Assembly (NCBI RefSeq): GCF_003034845.1
Contig: NZ_PZKC01000011.1
Location: forward strand, 62,001 to 126,000
Direction of reading: 5' to 3'
From: Pseudothauera lacus
GTDB lineage: Bacteria > Pseudomonadota > Gammaproteobacteria > Burkholderiales > Rhodocyclaceae
DNA: 64,000 nt
A program made the position numbers and the translations under genes. Positions 35,359-45,588 of this stretch are shown piece after piece. Under the pieces are notes generated by a model. The model saw only the letters and a program-made list of their open reading frames with translations, made no database searches and was not told the origin of the DNA. Position 1 is the first letter of the stretch. Every line of letters begins with the position of its first letter.

Positions 35359-36176
35359 TGACCCGCTTTGCCATGCGGCTGCTGCCCGCAGCCCTTTCCC
35401 TTCTGGTGGCGGCTTGTGCGACCACGGCACCCGGCGGCGGTGTCAGCAGCGGTGAATTTGCCCCGCAGGCCGCCCGCCCGCTGGCCGACCGCACCCCGAC
35501 GACGGCTGCCGAGGCCCGTGCCAAGGCGCACGTCGAGCTCGGCATGGCGTATCTGGAGATCGGCCGCTTCGATGTCGCCCTCGACGAGGCGCGGGTGGCG
35601 CTCGGCGAAGACGGCAATCATGCTCCGGCCTTCCACCTGATGGGGCTGGTGTACATGTTCGTCGAGGACAACGCCAAGGCCCACGAGAACTTCCAGCGCG
35701 CCCTCCGCCTGGCGCCCGGGGATCCCGACTTCAACAACAGCTATGGCTGGTTCCTGTGCACCCAGGGGCGTGAGGTCGAGGGCCTCGAACACCTTGCGGT
35801 CGCGGCACGCAACCCTTTCTACCGCACGCCGACACGCCCGTTTACCAACTCCGCCCTGTGCCACTTGCGCATGGGCAACGACGCTGCCGCCGAGCCGCTT
35901 TTCCAGCGTGCCGCCGACGTCGATCCGAGTAACGCACAGGCTTTCTTCAATCTTGCCGAGATCGCCTACCGCCGCGGGGATTTCGCCACTGCACGGGTCA
36001 ACCTGATCCGTCTGCACCAGCAGTCCGAGCCCAGTGCGCAATCGATCTGGCTGGGCCTGCGCACCGAGCGCCATCTCGGCAACCGCGACGCCGAGGCCAG
36101 CTATGCCGCGCAATTGCGCAACCGCTTTGCCGATTCGGTGGAATACCAGGCCATGCTGCAGGGGCGTTTCGAGTGA
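35358..36176 (+). CDS. pilW: Type IV pilus biogenesis/stability lipoprotein PilW (PilF)
   Basis: 272 residues. Lipoprotein signal peptide with lipobox LVAAC at about residues 18-22, then a TPR superhelix of about six repeats (A-K-A-H-V-E-L-G-M-A-Y-L-E-I-G and G-D-P-D-F-N-N-S-Y-G-W are clear). It is the outer-membrane pilotin for the PilQ secretin. It overlaps rlmN by one base and rodZ by four, in the order usual for beta- and gammaproteobacteria. Pili themselves are encoded elsewhere. Confidence 0.92.
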   Translation: MTRFAMRLLPAALSLLVAACATTAPGGGVSSGEFAPQAARPLADRTPTTAAEARAKAHVELGMAYLEIGRFDVALDEARVALGEDGNHAPAFHLMGLVYMFVEDNAKAHENFQRALRLAPGDPDFNNSYGWFLCTQGREVEGLEHLAVAARNPFYRTPTRPFTNSALCHLRMGNDAAAEPLFQRAADVDPSNAQAFFNLAEIAYRRGDFATARVNLIRLHQQSEPSAQSIWLGLRTERHLGNRDAEASYAAQLRNRFADSVEYQAMLQGRFE

Positions 36177-37054
36177 GCGAAGCCAGCCAGTTTCCTCAGG
36201 AGGCGTCCGCCGTTGCCGAACAGCCCGGCGTTGGCGAGATGCTGCGCGCCGCCCGTGAGGCGCGTGGGCTGACCGTCGCCAACGTTGCCCAGATGCTCAA
36301 GCTCGGCGTGCGCCAGATCGAAGCCATGGAAGCCGGGCGCTTCGACCTGCTGCCCGGCCCGGCCTTCGTGCGTGGTTTCGTGCGCAACTATGCGCGCATC
36401 CTCGGCATCGACGCCGCGCCCCTGCAGGCTGCGCTGGGCAATGAACCGCCCGCCGGCAATGTCGAACTGGTGCCGGTGTCGAACGCCGACGGCGAGATGC
36501 CCAGCGGTGGTGAAAGCCGGATGTCGTCGACGCCGGTGGCCGTTGTCGCCTTCGGTCTGCTGCTGGTCGTCCTCGTTGGCTGGTACTTCGACTGGTTCCG
36601 CACGCCGCAGCCGATCGAAGTCGTTGCACCGCTGGTGGCGGGCGAGGGCGAGCCGCTCTTTGCGCCACCGCTCGATGACGAGCCCGCTGCCGGGCAGGGT
36701 GCCGCCGGCGTGATGGTGGAGTCTGTCGAGGCACCGCCGCAGGCCCCGGTCGAGACCGCTGTGCAGCCACCGCCGGCCGTACCGGACACCGCTGCTCCCG
36801 CCACGCCTGCCACCGGCATGGCCCGGCTGACCTTCCGCTTCGCCGGCGAGTCGTGGTTCGAGGTGCGCGATGCGGGCGGCGCCCTGCTGGTATCGGCTAC
36901 CGGTCAGGCCGGACAGGTGCGCACCGTCGACGGCCAGCCGCCCTTCGCCGTGGTGGTGGGCAATGCCCGCGAGGTCCGGCTCGAACGCAACGGCCGCAGC
37001 ATCGATCTGGTGCCGCATACGCGCGTCAGCGTGGCGCGCCTGAGTGTCGAGTGA
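36173..37054 (+). CDS. rodZ: RodZ-like cytoskeletal protein
   Basis: 293 residues. An N-terminal helix-turn-helix (about 18-90: [31 protein letters not shown]) that binds MreB in RodZ, one membrane helix (about 118-138), a Pro/Ala/Glu-rich periplasmic linker and a C-terminal DUF4115 domain (about 215-293; [13 protein letters not shown]). It contributes to rod shape. GTG start overlaps the pilW stop. ispG follows after 11 bp. Confidence 0.9.
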   Translation: MSEASQFPQEASAVAEQPGVGEMLRAAREARGLTVANVAQMLKLGVRQIEAMEAGRFDLLPGPAFVRGFVRNYARILGIDAAPLQAALGNEPPAGNVELVPVSNADGEMPSGGESRMSSTPVAVVAFGLLLVVLVGWYFDWFRTPQPIEVVAPLVAGEGEPLFAPPLDDEPAAGQGAAGVMVESVEAPPQAPVETAVQPPPAVPDTAAPATPATGMARLTFRFAGESWFEVRDAGGALLVSATGQAGQVRTVDGQPPFAVVVGNAREVRLERNGRSIDLVPHTRVSVARLSVE

Positions 37055-37065
37055 AAGGTTCCGGC

Positions 37066-38316
37066 ATGAACGCGTCCATTCCCAGTCATTGCGGTCCGCT
37101 GCCGCGCCGGGCAACCCGCCGTGTCCTCATCGACGGTGTCACCGTCGGTGGCGGTGCCGCGGTGGTCGTGCAGTCGATGACCAATACCGACACTGCCGAT
37201 GTGCTCGCCACCGCGATGCAGGTCGCCGAACTGGCGCGCGCCGGTTCGGAGATCGTGCGCCTGACGGTCAACAACGAAGCGGCGGCGAAGGCCGTACCGC
37301 ACATCCGTGACCGCCTGCTGGCGCTCAATGTCGACGTGCCGCTGGTCGGCGACTTCCACTACAACGGCCACAAGCTGCTCACCGACTTCCCGGCCTGCGC
37401 CGAGGCGCTCGCCAAGTTCCGTATCAACCCGGGCAACGTCGGCGCCGGCGCCAAGCGCGACCCGCAGTTTGCCGCCATCGTCGAACTGGCCTGCCGCTAC
37501 GACAAGCCGGTGCGCATCGGGGTGAACTGGGGCAGCCTCGACCAGTCCGTGCTCGCCCGCATCATGGATGCCAACGCCAGGCTCGCCGAGCCGCGTGACG
37601 CCGGCGCGGTGATGCGTGAGGCGCTGGTGGTGTCGGCGCTCGAATCCGCCGCCAAGGCCGAGGAGTACGGCCTGGGGGGCGACCGCATCATCCTCTCGGC
37701 CAAGGTCTCCAGCGTGCAGGACCTGATCGCGGTGTATCGCGAGCTGGCCGCGCGCAGCGACTACCCCTTGCACCTCGGGCTCACCGAAGCCGGCATGGGC
37801 TCCAAGGGCATCGTCGCCTCCACCGCAGCATTGTCCGTGCTGCTGCAGGAAGGCATCGGCGACACCATTCGCATCTCGCTCACCCCGGAGCCCGGCGGCA
37901 GCCGCACACAGGAAGTGGTGGTCGCCCAGGAAATCCTGCAGACCATGGGGCTGCGTGCGTTCACGCCCATGGTCACCGCCTGCCCGGGCTGCGGGCGCAC
38001 CACCAGCACCTTCTTCCAGGAACTTGCCGACGGCATCCAGCGCTACGTGCGCGAGCAGATGCCGGTGTGGCGCGAGCAGTACGACGGTGTGGAGAACATG
38101 ACGCTGGCGGTGATGGGCTGTGTGGTCAACGGGCCGGGCGAGAGCAAACACGCCAACATCGGCATCTCCTTGCCTGGTACCGGCGAGACCCCCGCCGCGC
38201 CGGTGTTCGTCGACGGCGTCAAGACCGTCACCCTGCGCGGCGACAACATTGCCGCCGAATTCAAGGCCATCGTGGACGACTACGTCGCCACCCGTTACAC
38301 GAGGAAGGCGGGCTGA
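37066..38316 (+). CDS. ispG: 4-hydroxy-3-methylbut-2-en-1-yl diphosphate synthase
   Basis: 416 residues. A 4Fe-4S enzyme of the MEP isoprenoid pathway that converts MEcPP to HMBPP. The cluster cysteines in ACPGCGRT and [10 protein letters not shown], the V-Q-S-M-T-N-T-D-T opening and the D-F-H-Y-N-G-H segment are present. ATG at 37066 with AAGG upstream was chosen over a long in-frame extension into rodZ. It is the third gene of the pilW-rodZ-ispG-hisS unit. Confidence 0.97.
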   Translation: MNASIPSHCGPLPRRATRRVLIDGVTVGGGAAVVVQSMTNTDTADVLATAMQVAELARAGSEIVRLTVNNEAAAKAVPHIRDRLLALNVDVPLVGDFHYNGHKLLTDFPACAEALAKFRINPGNVGAGAKRDPQFAAIVELACRYDKPVRIGVNWGSLDQSVLARIMDANARLAEPRDAGAVMREALVVSALESAAKAEEYGLGGDRIILSAKVSSVQDLIAVYRELAARSDYPLHLGLTEAGMGSKGIVASTAALSVLLQEGIGDTIRISLTPEPGGSRTQEVVVAQEILQTMGLRAFTPMVTACPGCGRTTSTFFQELADGIQRYVREQMPVWREQYDGVENMTLAVMGCVVNGPGESKHANIGISLPGTGETPAAPVFVDGVKTVTLRGDNIAAEFKAIVDDYVATRYTRKAG

Positions 38317-38335
38317 GCCCGCGGAAAGCAACGCT

Positions 38336-39634
38336 ATGAGCAAGACCCTGCAGGCCGTGCGCGGGATGAACGACATCCTGCCCGACGACGCCGAGACCTG
38401 GGAACACTTCGAGGACATCGTCCGCGACTGGCTGAAGAGCTACGGCTACCGCCCGATCCGCATGCCCATCGTCGAGCCGACGCCGCTGTTCAAGCGTGCC
38501 ATCGGCGAAGTGACCGACATCGTCGAGAAGGAGATGTACTCCTTCGAGGACGCCCTCAACGGCGAGCAGCTGACGCTGCGCCCGGAAGGCACGGCGTCCT
38601 GCGTGCGTGCAGCGATCCAGCACAACCTGGTCGCCGGCGGCGGGCCGCAGCGCCTCTATTACCACGGCCCGATGTTCCGTCACGAGCGCCCGCAGAAGGG
38701 GCGCTACCGCCAGTTCCACCAGATCGGCGTGGAGGCACTCGGATTCTCCGGGCCCGACGTCGATGCCGAGCACATCATCATGTGCGCGCGGCTGTGGGAA
38801 GAACTCGGCCTCGAGGACGTCGCCCTCGAACTCAACTCGCTGGGTTCGGCGGCGGAGCGTGCGCAGCACCGCGCGGCGCTGATTGCCTATCTCGAAGAGC
38901 ACAAGGCGCAGCTCGACGAGGACGGCCAGCGCCGACTGTACAGCAATCCGCTGCGCATCCTCGACACCAAGAACCCCGCGCTGCAGGAGCTCGTCGATGG
39001 CGCGCCGCGGCTTGCCGACTACCTTGGCGAGGACTCCCGCGCCCATTTCGAGGCGGTGCAGGTACTGCTCAAGGATGCCGGCATCCCCTTCCGCATCAAC
39101 CATCGCTTGGTGCGCGGGCTCGATTACTACAACCGTACCGTGTTCGAGTGGGTCACCACCCGCCTGGGCGCACAGGGTACAGTGTGTGCAGGCGGGCGTT
39201 ACGATGGTCTGGTCGAGCAACTCGGCGGCAAGCCGACGCCGGCGGCCGGCTTTGCGATGGGGGTGGAGCGCCTGCTGGCGCTGTGGCAGGAATGCGGCGG
39301 CGGCGGCGAGCCTGCGGCCCCCGACGCCTATGTCGTACACCTCGGCGAGAGCGCCCGCAGGCTGGCCTTCCGCGCTGCGGAGGCGTTGCGCACCCACGGT
39401 TTTGCGGTACTGCTGCACTGTGGCGAGGGCAGTTTCAAGTCGCAGATGAAGAAGGCCGATGCCAGCGGCGCCGCAGTCGCCCTGGTGATCGGCGAAGACG
39501 AGGCCGCCGCGGGTGAGATCGGCCTCAAGCCGCTGCGCGGGCCCGGTGGCCAGCAGCGGGTGAGCCTGGAATCGCTCTCCGAGGCGATGGCAGCAATCCT
39601 TTATCCAGAGGAAGAAGAAGATGGCGGTGTATGA
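38336..39634 (+). CDS. hisS: Histidyl-tRNA synthetase
   Basis: 432 residues. Class II synthetase with motif 2 ([17 protein letters not shown]), the HisRS-specific motifs [14 protein letters not shown] and AGGRYDGL, and motif 3 (G-F-A-M-G-V-E-R). The C-terminal anticodon-binding domain is at about 335-425. The start is ATG 38336, giving [16 protein letters not shown]. It overlaps yfgM by 14 bp. hisZ, a catalytically inactive relative, lies at 46.7 kb. Confidence 0.97.
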   Translation: MSKTLQAVRGMNDILPDDAETWEHFEDIVRDWLKSYGYRPIRMPIVEPTPLFKRAIGEVTDIVEKEMYSFEDALNGEQLTLRPEGTASCVRAAIQHNLVAGGGPQRLYYHGPMFRHERPQKGRYRQFHQIGVEALGFSGPDVDAEHIIMCARLWEELGLEDVALELNSLGSAAERAQHRAALIAYLEEHKAQLDEDGQRRLYSNPLRILDTKNPALQELVDGAPRLADYLGEDSRAHFEAVQVLLKDAGIPFRINHRLVRGLDYYNRTVFEWVTTRLGAQGTVCAGGRYDGLVEQLGGKPTPAAGFAMGVERLLALWQECGGGGEPAAPDAYVVHLGESARRLAFRAAEALRTHGFAVLLHCGEGSFKSQMKKADASGAAVALVIGEDEAAAGEIGLKPLRGPGGQQRVSLESLSEAMAAILYPEEEEDGGV

Positions 39635-40265
39635 CCTTGAGGAACAGGAACAGATCTCCGAGATCAAGGCCTGGTGGGAGCAGTACGGCAAGCTGGTGAC
39701 CGCGCTGGCGGTGGCCGCGGCGGTGGCCTCGGTGAGCTGGCAGGGCTGGCGGTGGTATGAGAACAAGCAGGCCGCAGAAGCCGGGGCGCTGTTCCACGCC
39801 GTGCAGCAGGCGGTGGAGAAGGGTGAGACCCAGCGTGCCCGCGAGGCCACCGGCGAGCTCATCGGCCGCTACGGGCGTACCACCTATCCGCAACTGGCGG
39901 CGCTGCTCTCCGCGGCGACGCACTTCGAGCGCGGCGACCTGGTCAATGCGCGCAGCCAGCTCGAATGGGCGGCAGAGCAGGGGCGGGATGAGGTGCTGCG
40001 CGACATCGCGCGTCTGCGCCTGGCGACCCTGATGCTGCACGAGGGCAAGGCCGATGAAGCGCTTGCCCAGCTTGCGCGCGATCCCGCGCCGGCCCTGCAG
40101 GGGCGCTTCGCCGACCTGCGTGGTGACGTGCTGCTCGCCCTCGGGCGTGGCAGCGAGGCCCGGACGGCCTATCAGGCGGCGCTCGACGGCTTTGCCGGCG
40201 AGGTCGAAGGGGCGGCGACGATGCGCGAGGTGGTGCGCATCAAACTCGAAGCGGTGGAGGGCTGA
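39621..40265 (+). CDS. yfgM: YfgM-family periplasmic TPR protein
   Basis: 214 residues. An N-terminal cytoplasmic segment ([15 protein letters not shown]) leads into one membrane helix (about 24-42); the rest is a periplasmic TPR_21 domain. YfgM associates with the Sec translocon and with the chaperone PpiD, helping outer-membrane protein traffic. It lies between hisS and bamB, the conserved order; it is not catalytic. Confidence 0.92.
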   Translation: MAVYDLEEQEQISEIKAWWEQYGKLVTALAVAAAVASVSWQGWRWYENKQAAEAGALFHAVQQAVEKGETQRAREATGELIGRYGRTTYPQLAALLSAATHFERGDLVNARSQLEWAAEQGRDEVLRDIARLRLATLMLHEGKADEALAQLARDPAPALQGRFADLRGDVLLALGRGSEARTAYQAALDGFAGEVEGAATMREVVRIKLEAVEG

Positions 40266-40270
40266 GCAGC

Positions 40271-41413
40271 ATGCGTCGTATCGTCAATGCAGTGATCCTG
40301 GGGAGCGCGGCCAGCGTGCTGGCAGCGTGCTCGTCGCTCAACCCCTTTGCCAGCTCCGCGCCCAAGCCCGCCGAGCTGGTGGCCTTCCAGCCCAGTGCCG
40401 AACTGCGTCCGCTGTGGTCGGCGAACATCGGCGATGCCGGTCCCTTCGTGTTCCAGCCCGAAGTGGTTGGCGACAGCGTCTATGCGGCTGCCCACAGCGG
40501 CACGGTGGCGCGCCATCAGGGCGGCCGCGCACAGTGGTCGGTACGCGTTGGCAAGCGTCTCTCCGCCGGGGTCGGCAGCGATGGCAGTCTGGTAGTGGTG
40601 GTGAGCGTCGATGGCGAGGCCATCGCCCTCGATGCCGCCAGCGGTGCCGAGCGCTGGAGGGTGCCGGTGGGCGCCGAGGTGCTCGCAGCACCGGCGATGT
40701 CTTCCGAGATCGTCGTGCTGCGCGCCTCCGACAACCGCCTCATCGGTCTCGATGCCCGTGACGGCGCACGACGCTGGGTGTACCAGCGCGCCACGCCGCC
40801 GCTGGCACTGCGCAGCTTCGCCGGCGTCGTCGTGGTCGAGAACAGTGTCGCCATCGCCGGTTTCCCCGGCGGCAAGCTGGCCGCGGTCAATCTCGCCAAT
40901 GGCGGCGAGCTGTGGGAACTGAGCGTCACCGTGCCGCGCGGCGCCACCGAGCTTGAGCGCATTGCCGACGTCGTCGGCACGCCGGTGTTCGGTCGTCGCG
41001 AGATCTGCGCGGTGGCCTACCAGGGCCGCGCCGGCTGCTTCGACGGCAGCAACGGCAATCCGCTGTGGACGCGCGAGTTCTCCAGCAGCGTGGGCATGGA
41101 CCGCGATGAGCGCTACGTCTTCATCACCGACGACCGCAATGCCGTGCATGCACTCGATGCCTTCAGCGGTGCCGGAGTGTGGCGCCAGGACGCCCTCGTG
41201 CTGCGCCAGGTGTCGCGTCCGCTGGCGCTCGGCGACTACGTTGCGGTGGGCGATTTGGACGGCTACGTGCATCTGCTGCGTCGTGAGGACGGGCGCTTCG
41301 CAGCGCGTGCGCGCGCCGGCAGCGGCGCGGTGGCCGCCGAGATGCGCGCCCTGCCGCAGGGCTTCGTCGTGCAGACGCGCGGCGGCGCGCTGCAGGCCTA
41401 TGAAGTGCGCTGA
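40271..41413 (+). CDS. bamB: Outer-membrane assembly lipoprotein BamB
   Basis: 380 residues. Lipoprotein signal with lipobox LAAC (about residues 17-20), then an eight-bladed beta-propeller of PQQ-type repeats (V-S-V-D-G-E-A-I-A-L-D-A-A-S-G-A-E-R-W and related lines are visible). It binds BamA and assists insertion of beta-barrel proteins. It starts 6 bp after yfgM; der follows after 15 bp. Confidence 0.95.
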   Translation: MRRIVNAVILGSAASVLAACSSLNPFASSAPKPAELVAFQPSAELRPLWSANIGDAGPFVFQPEVVGDSVYAAAHSGTVARHQGGRAQWSVRVGKRLSAGVGSDGSLVVVVSVDGEAIALDAASGAERWRVPVGAEVLAAPAMSSEIVVLRASDNRLIGLDARDGARRWVYQRATPPLALRSFAGVVVVENSVAIAGFPGGKLAAVNLANGGELWELSVTVPRGATELERIADVVGTPVFGRREICAVAYQGRAGCFDGSNGNPLWTREFSSSVGMDRDERYVFITDDRNAVHALDAFSGAGVWRQDALVLRQVSRPLALGDYVAVGDLDGYVHLLRREDGRFAARARAGSGAVAAEMRALPQGFVVQTRGGALQAYEVR

Positions 41414-41428
41414 TCGACAAGGCAGAGC

Positions 41429-42754
41429 GTGAATCCCACCATTGTTCTGGTCGGCCGGCCCAATGTCGGCAAATCGACCCTCTTCAACCGTCTCACCAAG
41501 ACCCGTGATGCGCTGGTTGCCGATCAGCCCGGCCTTACCCGTGATCGCCATTACGGCATCGGCCGGGTCGGCGAGCGCAAGTATCTGGTGGTGGATACCG
41601 CCGGCTTCGACCCGGTCGCCAAGGACGGCATCATGCACGAGATGGCGCGCCAGGCCGAGCAGGCCATCGCCGAGGCCGACGTGCTGCTGTTCCTCGTGGA
41701 CGGACGTGCCGGTCTGACTCCGCACGACGAACAGATCGCCGCCCGCCTGCGCCGTGCCGGGCGCCCGGTGCTGCTGGTGGTCAACAAGTCCGAAGGAATG
41801 GACCGTGCCATGGTCGGGGCGGATTTCCATGCCCTCGGCCTTGGTGAGCCGCTGGTGGTCTCCGCCGCCCACGGCGACGGCGTGCGGCAGTTGGTCGACA
41901 TCGCCCTGGCACCGTTCGACGATGCGCCCGAGGATGACGATGCCGACGCCGGCCCGCGGGTGGCCGTGGTCGGGCGCCCCAACGTCGGCAAGTCCACGCT
42001 GGTCAACACCCTTATCGGCGAAGAGCGCGTGATCGCCTTCGACATGCCAGGGACCACGCGCGACGCCATCGCCATTCCCTTCGAGCGCCAGGGGCGGCAC
42101 TACACGCTGATCGACACGGCCGGTCTGCGCCGCCGCGGCAAGGTCTTCGAGGCGGTGGAGAAATTCTCGGTGATCAAGACCCTGCAGGCCATCGAGCAGT
42201 GCAACGTCGCCGTGCTGGTGCTCGATGCCGCGCAGGACATCTCCGAGCAGGACGCCCACATCGCCGGCTTCGTGCTTGACGCCGGGCGGGCACTGGTGGT
42301 GGCGGTGAACAAGTGGGACGACGTCGACGACTACCGCCGCGAGCGCACTCGCGAGGACATCGCCCGCAAGCTGAACTTCCTCGACTTCGCGCGCTTCCAT
42401 TACGTCTCGGCGTTGAAGGCCGAGGGTATCGGCGGGCTGCTTAAATCGGTGGATGCGGCCTACGCCGCGGCCATGGTGAACCTGTCCACGCCGCGCCTGA
42501 CCCGCACGCTGCAGGCGGCGCTGGCCAAGCAGGCGCCGCCGCGTCATGGGGTCTTCCGCCCCAAGCTGCGCTACGCCCACCAGGGGGGCAGCAATCCGCC
42601 GGTAGTGGTTATCCACGGTAGCGCCCTCGAACACGTGCCGGCATCATATGTGCGCTATCTGGAACGTACCTTCGTCGATGCCTTCAAACTGCAGGGTACG
42701 CCGTTGCGCATACAGTTCCGTACCTCGCACAATCCGTATGCCGAGAAGGGCTGA
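41429..42754 (+). CDS. der: Ribosome biogenesis GTPase Der
   Basis: 441 residues with two consecutive GTPase domains, a hallmark of Der/EngA. P-loop GRPNVGKST occurs at residues about 8-16 and again at about 187-195; NKSE and NKWD are the G4 motifs. The C-terminal KH-like domain starts near residue 360. It is needed for 50S assembly. GTG start (41429-41431) with AAGGCAGA upstream. Standard order bamB-der-hfq. Confidence 0.97.
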   Translation: MNPTIVLVGRPNVGKSTLFNRLTKTRDALVADQPGLTRDRHYGIGRVGERKYLVVDTAGFDPVAKDGIMHEMARQAEQAIAEADVLLFLVDGRAGLTPHDEQIAARLRRAGRPVLLVVNKSEGMDRAMVGADFHALGLGEPLVVSAAHGDGVRQLVDIALAPFDDAPEDDDADAGPRVAVVGRPNVGKSTLVNTLIGEERVIAFDMPGTTRDAIAIPFERQGRHYTLIDTAGLRRRGKVFEAVEKFSVIKTLQAIEQCNVAVLVLDAAQDISEQDAHIAGFVLDAGRALVVAVNKWDDVDDYRRERTREDIARKLNFLDFARFHYVSALKAEGIGGLLKSVDAAYAAAMVNLSTPRLTRTLQAALAKQAPPRHGVFRPKLRYAHQGGSNPPVVVIHGSALEHVPASYVRYLERTFVDAFKLQGTPLRIQFRTSHNPYAEKG

Positions 42755-42849
42755 GTTTCATCCACACCGGAAAGGATGTGGCGCCGTCATGTGGCGGTGC
42801 AGCAAAATTTCCTTTACATTCCAATAATCACAAGTACCGAGGTCCACTC

Positions 42850-43095
42850 ATGAGCAACAAAGGGCAACTTCTACAAGACCCGTTTCTGAACACCCTGCGC
42901 CGCGAACACGTTCCGGTGTCGATCTACCTGGTCAACGGCATCAAGCTGCAGGGCCAGATCGAATCCTTCGACCAGTACGTCGTCCTGCTCAAGAACACCG
43001 TCACCCAGATGGTGTACAAGCACGCCATCTCCACCGTCGTCCCGGCCCGCCCGGTGTCCATCCAGCAACAGGATGCGGGTGAAGGCAATAGCTGA
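42850..43095 (+). CDS. hfq: RNA chaperone Hfq
   Basis: 81 residues, a near-minimal Hfq. The Sm1 ([11 protein letters not shown] and [13 protein letters not shown]) and Sm2 (Y-K-H-A-I-S-T-V-V) motifs are complete; the C-terminal tail is short. It forms a hexamer that pairs small RNAs with mRNAs. The ATG at 42850 was chosen over an upstream frame start at 42778. The 95-bp gap before it is AT-rich next to the gene (TTTACATTCCAATAATCAC) and may hold an hfq promoter. Confidence 0.97.
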   Translation: MSNKGQLLQDPFLNTLRREHVPVSIYLVNGIKLQGQIESFDQYVVLLKNTVTQMVYKHAISTVVPARPVSIQQQDAGEGNS

Positions 43096-43142
43096 GCGTC
43101 CGTCCGCCGGCGGCATGGCGCCGGTCCTTACAGATCAGCAGC

Positions 43143-44279
43143 ATGTTTGAGCGCCCTTCGGCCGGCGAGCGCGCCGTGCTGGTGCAGCTCGATCTCGGGC
43201 AGGGCGCCATCGACGAGCGCATCTCCGAACTCGCCCTGCTTGCCGGCAGCGCCGGTGCCAGCGTCGAGGCGGTCGTCCGCGGCCGCCGCCAGGCGCCTGA
43301 TCCGGCGCTGTTCGCCGGACGCGGCAAGGTCGAGGAGGTCGCCGAAGCCCTGCGCGTCCACGATGGCGATCTGGTGATCTTCAACCATGCGCTGTCGCCG
43401 GCGCAGCAGCGCAACCTCGAGCGTGCGCTGCAGTGCCGGGTCATCGACCGCACGGCGCTGATCCTCGACATCTTTGCGCTGCGCGCGCGCAGCCACGAAG
43501 GCAAGCTGCAGGTCGAACTGGCCCAGCTCGAACACCTGTCCACGCGCCTGGTGCGCGGGTGGACCCACCTGGAACGCCAGAAGGGCGGCATCGGTCTGCG
43601 CGGGCCGGGTGAAACCCAGCTCGAGACCGACCGCCGCCTCCTCGGCATGCGGGTCAAGACCCTCAAGAGCCGGCTCGCCACCATCGGCCGCCAGCGTCAG
43701 ACGCGGCGGCGCCAGCGCGCGCGCCGCGATGTCCTCTCGGTGTCGCTGGTGGGCTACACCAATGCCGGCAAGTCGACCCTCTTCAATGCGCTCACCAAGG
43801 CCGGTGCCTACGCTGCCGACCAGCTTTTCGCCACCCTCGACACCACTTCGCGCAAGCTTTATGTCGGTGGCGGGAACGTTGTGCTGTCGGACACGGTCGG
43901 ATTCATCCGTGATCTGCCGCATGCGCTGGTTGCCGCCTTCGAGGCGACGCTGGAGGAAACCGCCAGTGCCGACCTCCTGCTGCACGTCGTCGATTCGGCG
44001 AGCGAGGACCGCGATGCGCAGATTGCCGCAGTGAACGAAGTGCTCGGCGAGATCGGTGCCGGCGAGGTGCCGCAGATCCTGGTGTGGAACAAGGTGGACC
44101 TCACCCAGGCTGCGCCGGCGGTCGAGCGCGACGACTGTGGTAGAATCAGGCGCGTTTTTTTGAGCGCCAGGACGGGCGCCGGTCTCGATCTGCTGCGTGC
44201 AGCGCTGGCCGAGGCGGCGCAGGCACATGGCGCGGAAGGCGCGGCCCAGGTGGCATCTTCCGCAGCACTTTCAACATAG
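43143..44279 (+). CDS. hflX: Ribosome-splitting GTPase HflX
   Basis: 378 residues. N-terminal HflX domain with GRGKVEE and the glycine-rich linker G-I-G-L-R-G-P-G-E-T-Q-L-E, then a GTPase with P-loop GYTNAGKST (about 203-211) and NKVD at G4. It splits stalled 70S ribosomes under stress. No strong ribosome site precedes the ATG. Its 3' end contains an extended -10 and a run of seven Ts at 44155-44161, coding R-V-F-L-S. Confidence 0.96.
   Translation: MFERPSAGERAVLVQLDLGQGAIDERISELALLAGSAGASVEAVVRGRRQAPDPALFAGRGKVEEVAEALRVHDGDLVIFNHALSPAQQRNLERALQCRVIDRTALILDIFALRARSHEGKLQVELAQLEHLSTRLVRGWTHLERQKGGIGLRGPGETQLETDRRLLGMRVKTLKSRLATIGRQRQTRRRQRARRDVLSVSLVGYTNAGKSTLFNALTKAGAYAADQLFATLDTTSRKLYVGGGNVVLSDTVGFIRDLPHALVAAFEATLEETASADLLLHVVDSASEDRDAQIAAVNEVLGEIGAGEVPQILVWNKVDLTQAAPAVERDDCGRIRRVFLSARTGAGLDLLRAALAEAAQAHGAEGAAQVASSAALST
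44138..44146 (+). promoter_or_regulatory. Possible internal extended -10 promoter for hflKC
   Basis: TGGTAGAAT inside the 3' end of hflX has the TGn extension and a TAGAAT box, the same box seen before ndk and dnaX here. It lies 165 bp upstream of the hflK ATG and could give hflK-hflC its own transcript. Confidence 0.35.
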
Positions 44280-44310
44280 AGTTCATGTACAAGTGATTAC
44301 GGGCATACTC

Positions 44311-45588
44311 ATGTCACTCAACGATCCGCGCTGGGGCAACCAGGGGAACGACGACGACCGCGAAAAAGGCAATCGCGGCGGCAAGCAGGAGCCTCCCGAT
44401 CTGGAGGACGTCTGGCGCGACCTCAATCAGAAGCTCAACGGCCTCCTTGGCGGCAAGCGCAGCGGTGGCGGCGGTGGCCGTCGCCCCAGCGGCGACGGCG
44501 GCGGGCCACAGATGCCCAACGTCTCCTTCAAGCAGTTCGGCGGCGGCATCGGCATCCTGCTGGTGCTCGCACTGGTGGTCTGGCTGGCGAGCGGCTTCTA
44601 CATCGTCAATGCCAACGAACGCGGTGTGGTGCTGCGCTTCGGCCAGTTTGTCGAAACCACCGAACCCGGTCTGCGCTGGCGCCTGCCGACGCCCTTCGAA
44701 TCGCACGAAGTGGTCGATCTGACCGGCGTGCGTACCGTCGAAGTCGGTTATCGCGGCGCCGAGCGCAACCGCGTGCTGCGCGAGGCGCTGATGCTCACCG
44801 ATGACGAGAACATCGTGAACATCCAGTTTGCCGTGCAGTACATCCTCAACAGCCCGGAAAGCTATCTGTTCAACAACCGCTTCCCCGACGAGACCGTCGC
44901 GCAGACTGCGGAAACCGCGATGCGCCAGATCGTCGGCCGCAGCAAGATGGACTTCGTGCTCTATGAAGGGCGCGAGGACATCGCCGCGTCGGCACAGGCG
45001 CTGATGCAGGAGATCCTCGACCGCTACCAGACCGGCGTGCAGATCAGCCGCGTCACCATGCAGAACGCCCAGCCGCCCGAGCAGGTGCAGGCCGCCTTCG
45101 ACGACGCCGTGAAGGCCGGTCAGGACCGCGAGCGCCAGAAGAACGAGGGCGAGGCCTACGCCAACAACGTCATCCCGCTGGCGCGTGGTACCGCCGACCG
45201 CCTGCTGGAAGAGGCCGCCGCCTACCGTGACCGCGTGGTCGCCGCCGCAGAAGGTGAGGCGAGCCGCTTCGAGCAGGTGCTGACCGAGTACAACCGTGCC
45301 CCGGCGGTGACCCGCGAGCGTCTCTACCTGGAGACGATGCAGCAGGTGCTGTCCAATACCAGCAAGGTGATGATCGACGCCAAGGGCAACGGCAACCTGC
45401 TCTTCCTGCCGCTCGACAAGCTCATGGAGCGCAGCGGTGGCGTGCCGGGTACGGCGACGGGCGGCACCGCCGACGCCCAGGCCTCGCAGCAGCCGTCGCT
45501 GCCTTTCAGCGCCCCGGTCAGCCGCTTCGACAATCCGGCTGATGCGCGTGGCCGTGACATTTCCCGCACCCGCCCCGGAGAACGCTGA
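44311..45588 (+). CDS. hflK: FtsH protease modulator HflK
   Basis: 425 residues. A Gly/Asp-rich cytoplasmic N-terminus (about 1-75), one membrane helix (about 82-102), then a periplasmic SPFH/band-7 domain and an Ala-rich coiled coil. HflK with HflC forms a large cage that houses FtsH and limits its membrane-protein proteolysis. ATG 44311 (MSLNDPRWGN) follows no obvious ribosome site; the ORF extends into hflX but this is the conserved start. Confidence 0.96.
   Translation: MSLNDPRWGNQGNDDDREKGNRGGKQEPPDLEDVWRDLNQKLNGLLGGKRSGGGGGRRPSGDGGGPQMPNVSFKQFGGGIGILLVLALVVWLASGFYIVNANERGVVLRFGQFVETTEPGLRWRLPTPFESHEVVDLTGVRTVEVGYRGAERNRVLREALMLTDDENIVNIQFAVQYILNSPESYLFNNRFPDETVAQTAETAMRQIVGRSKMDFVLYEGREDIAASAQALMQEILDRYQTGVQISRVTMQNAQPPEQVQAAFDDAVKAGQDRERQKNEGEAYANNVIPLARGTADRLLEEAAAYRDRVVAAAEGEASRFEQVLTEYNRAPAVTRERLYLETMQQVLSNTSKVMIDAKGNGNLLFLPLDKLMERSGGVPGTATGGTADAQASQQPSLPFSAPVSRFDNPADARGRDISRTRPGER

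Noticed and set aside
40172-42634. An 820-codon open frame antisense to yfgM, bamB and der
   Set aside because: Covers three well-identified conserved genes; no ribosome site or domain.
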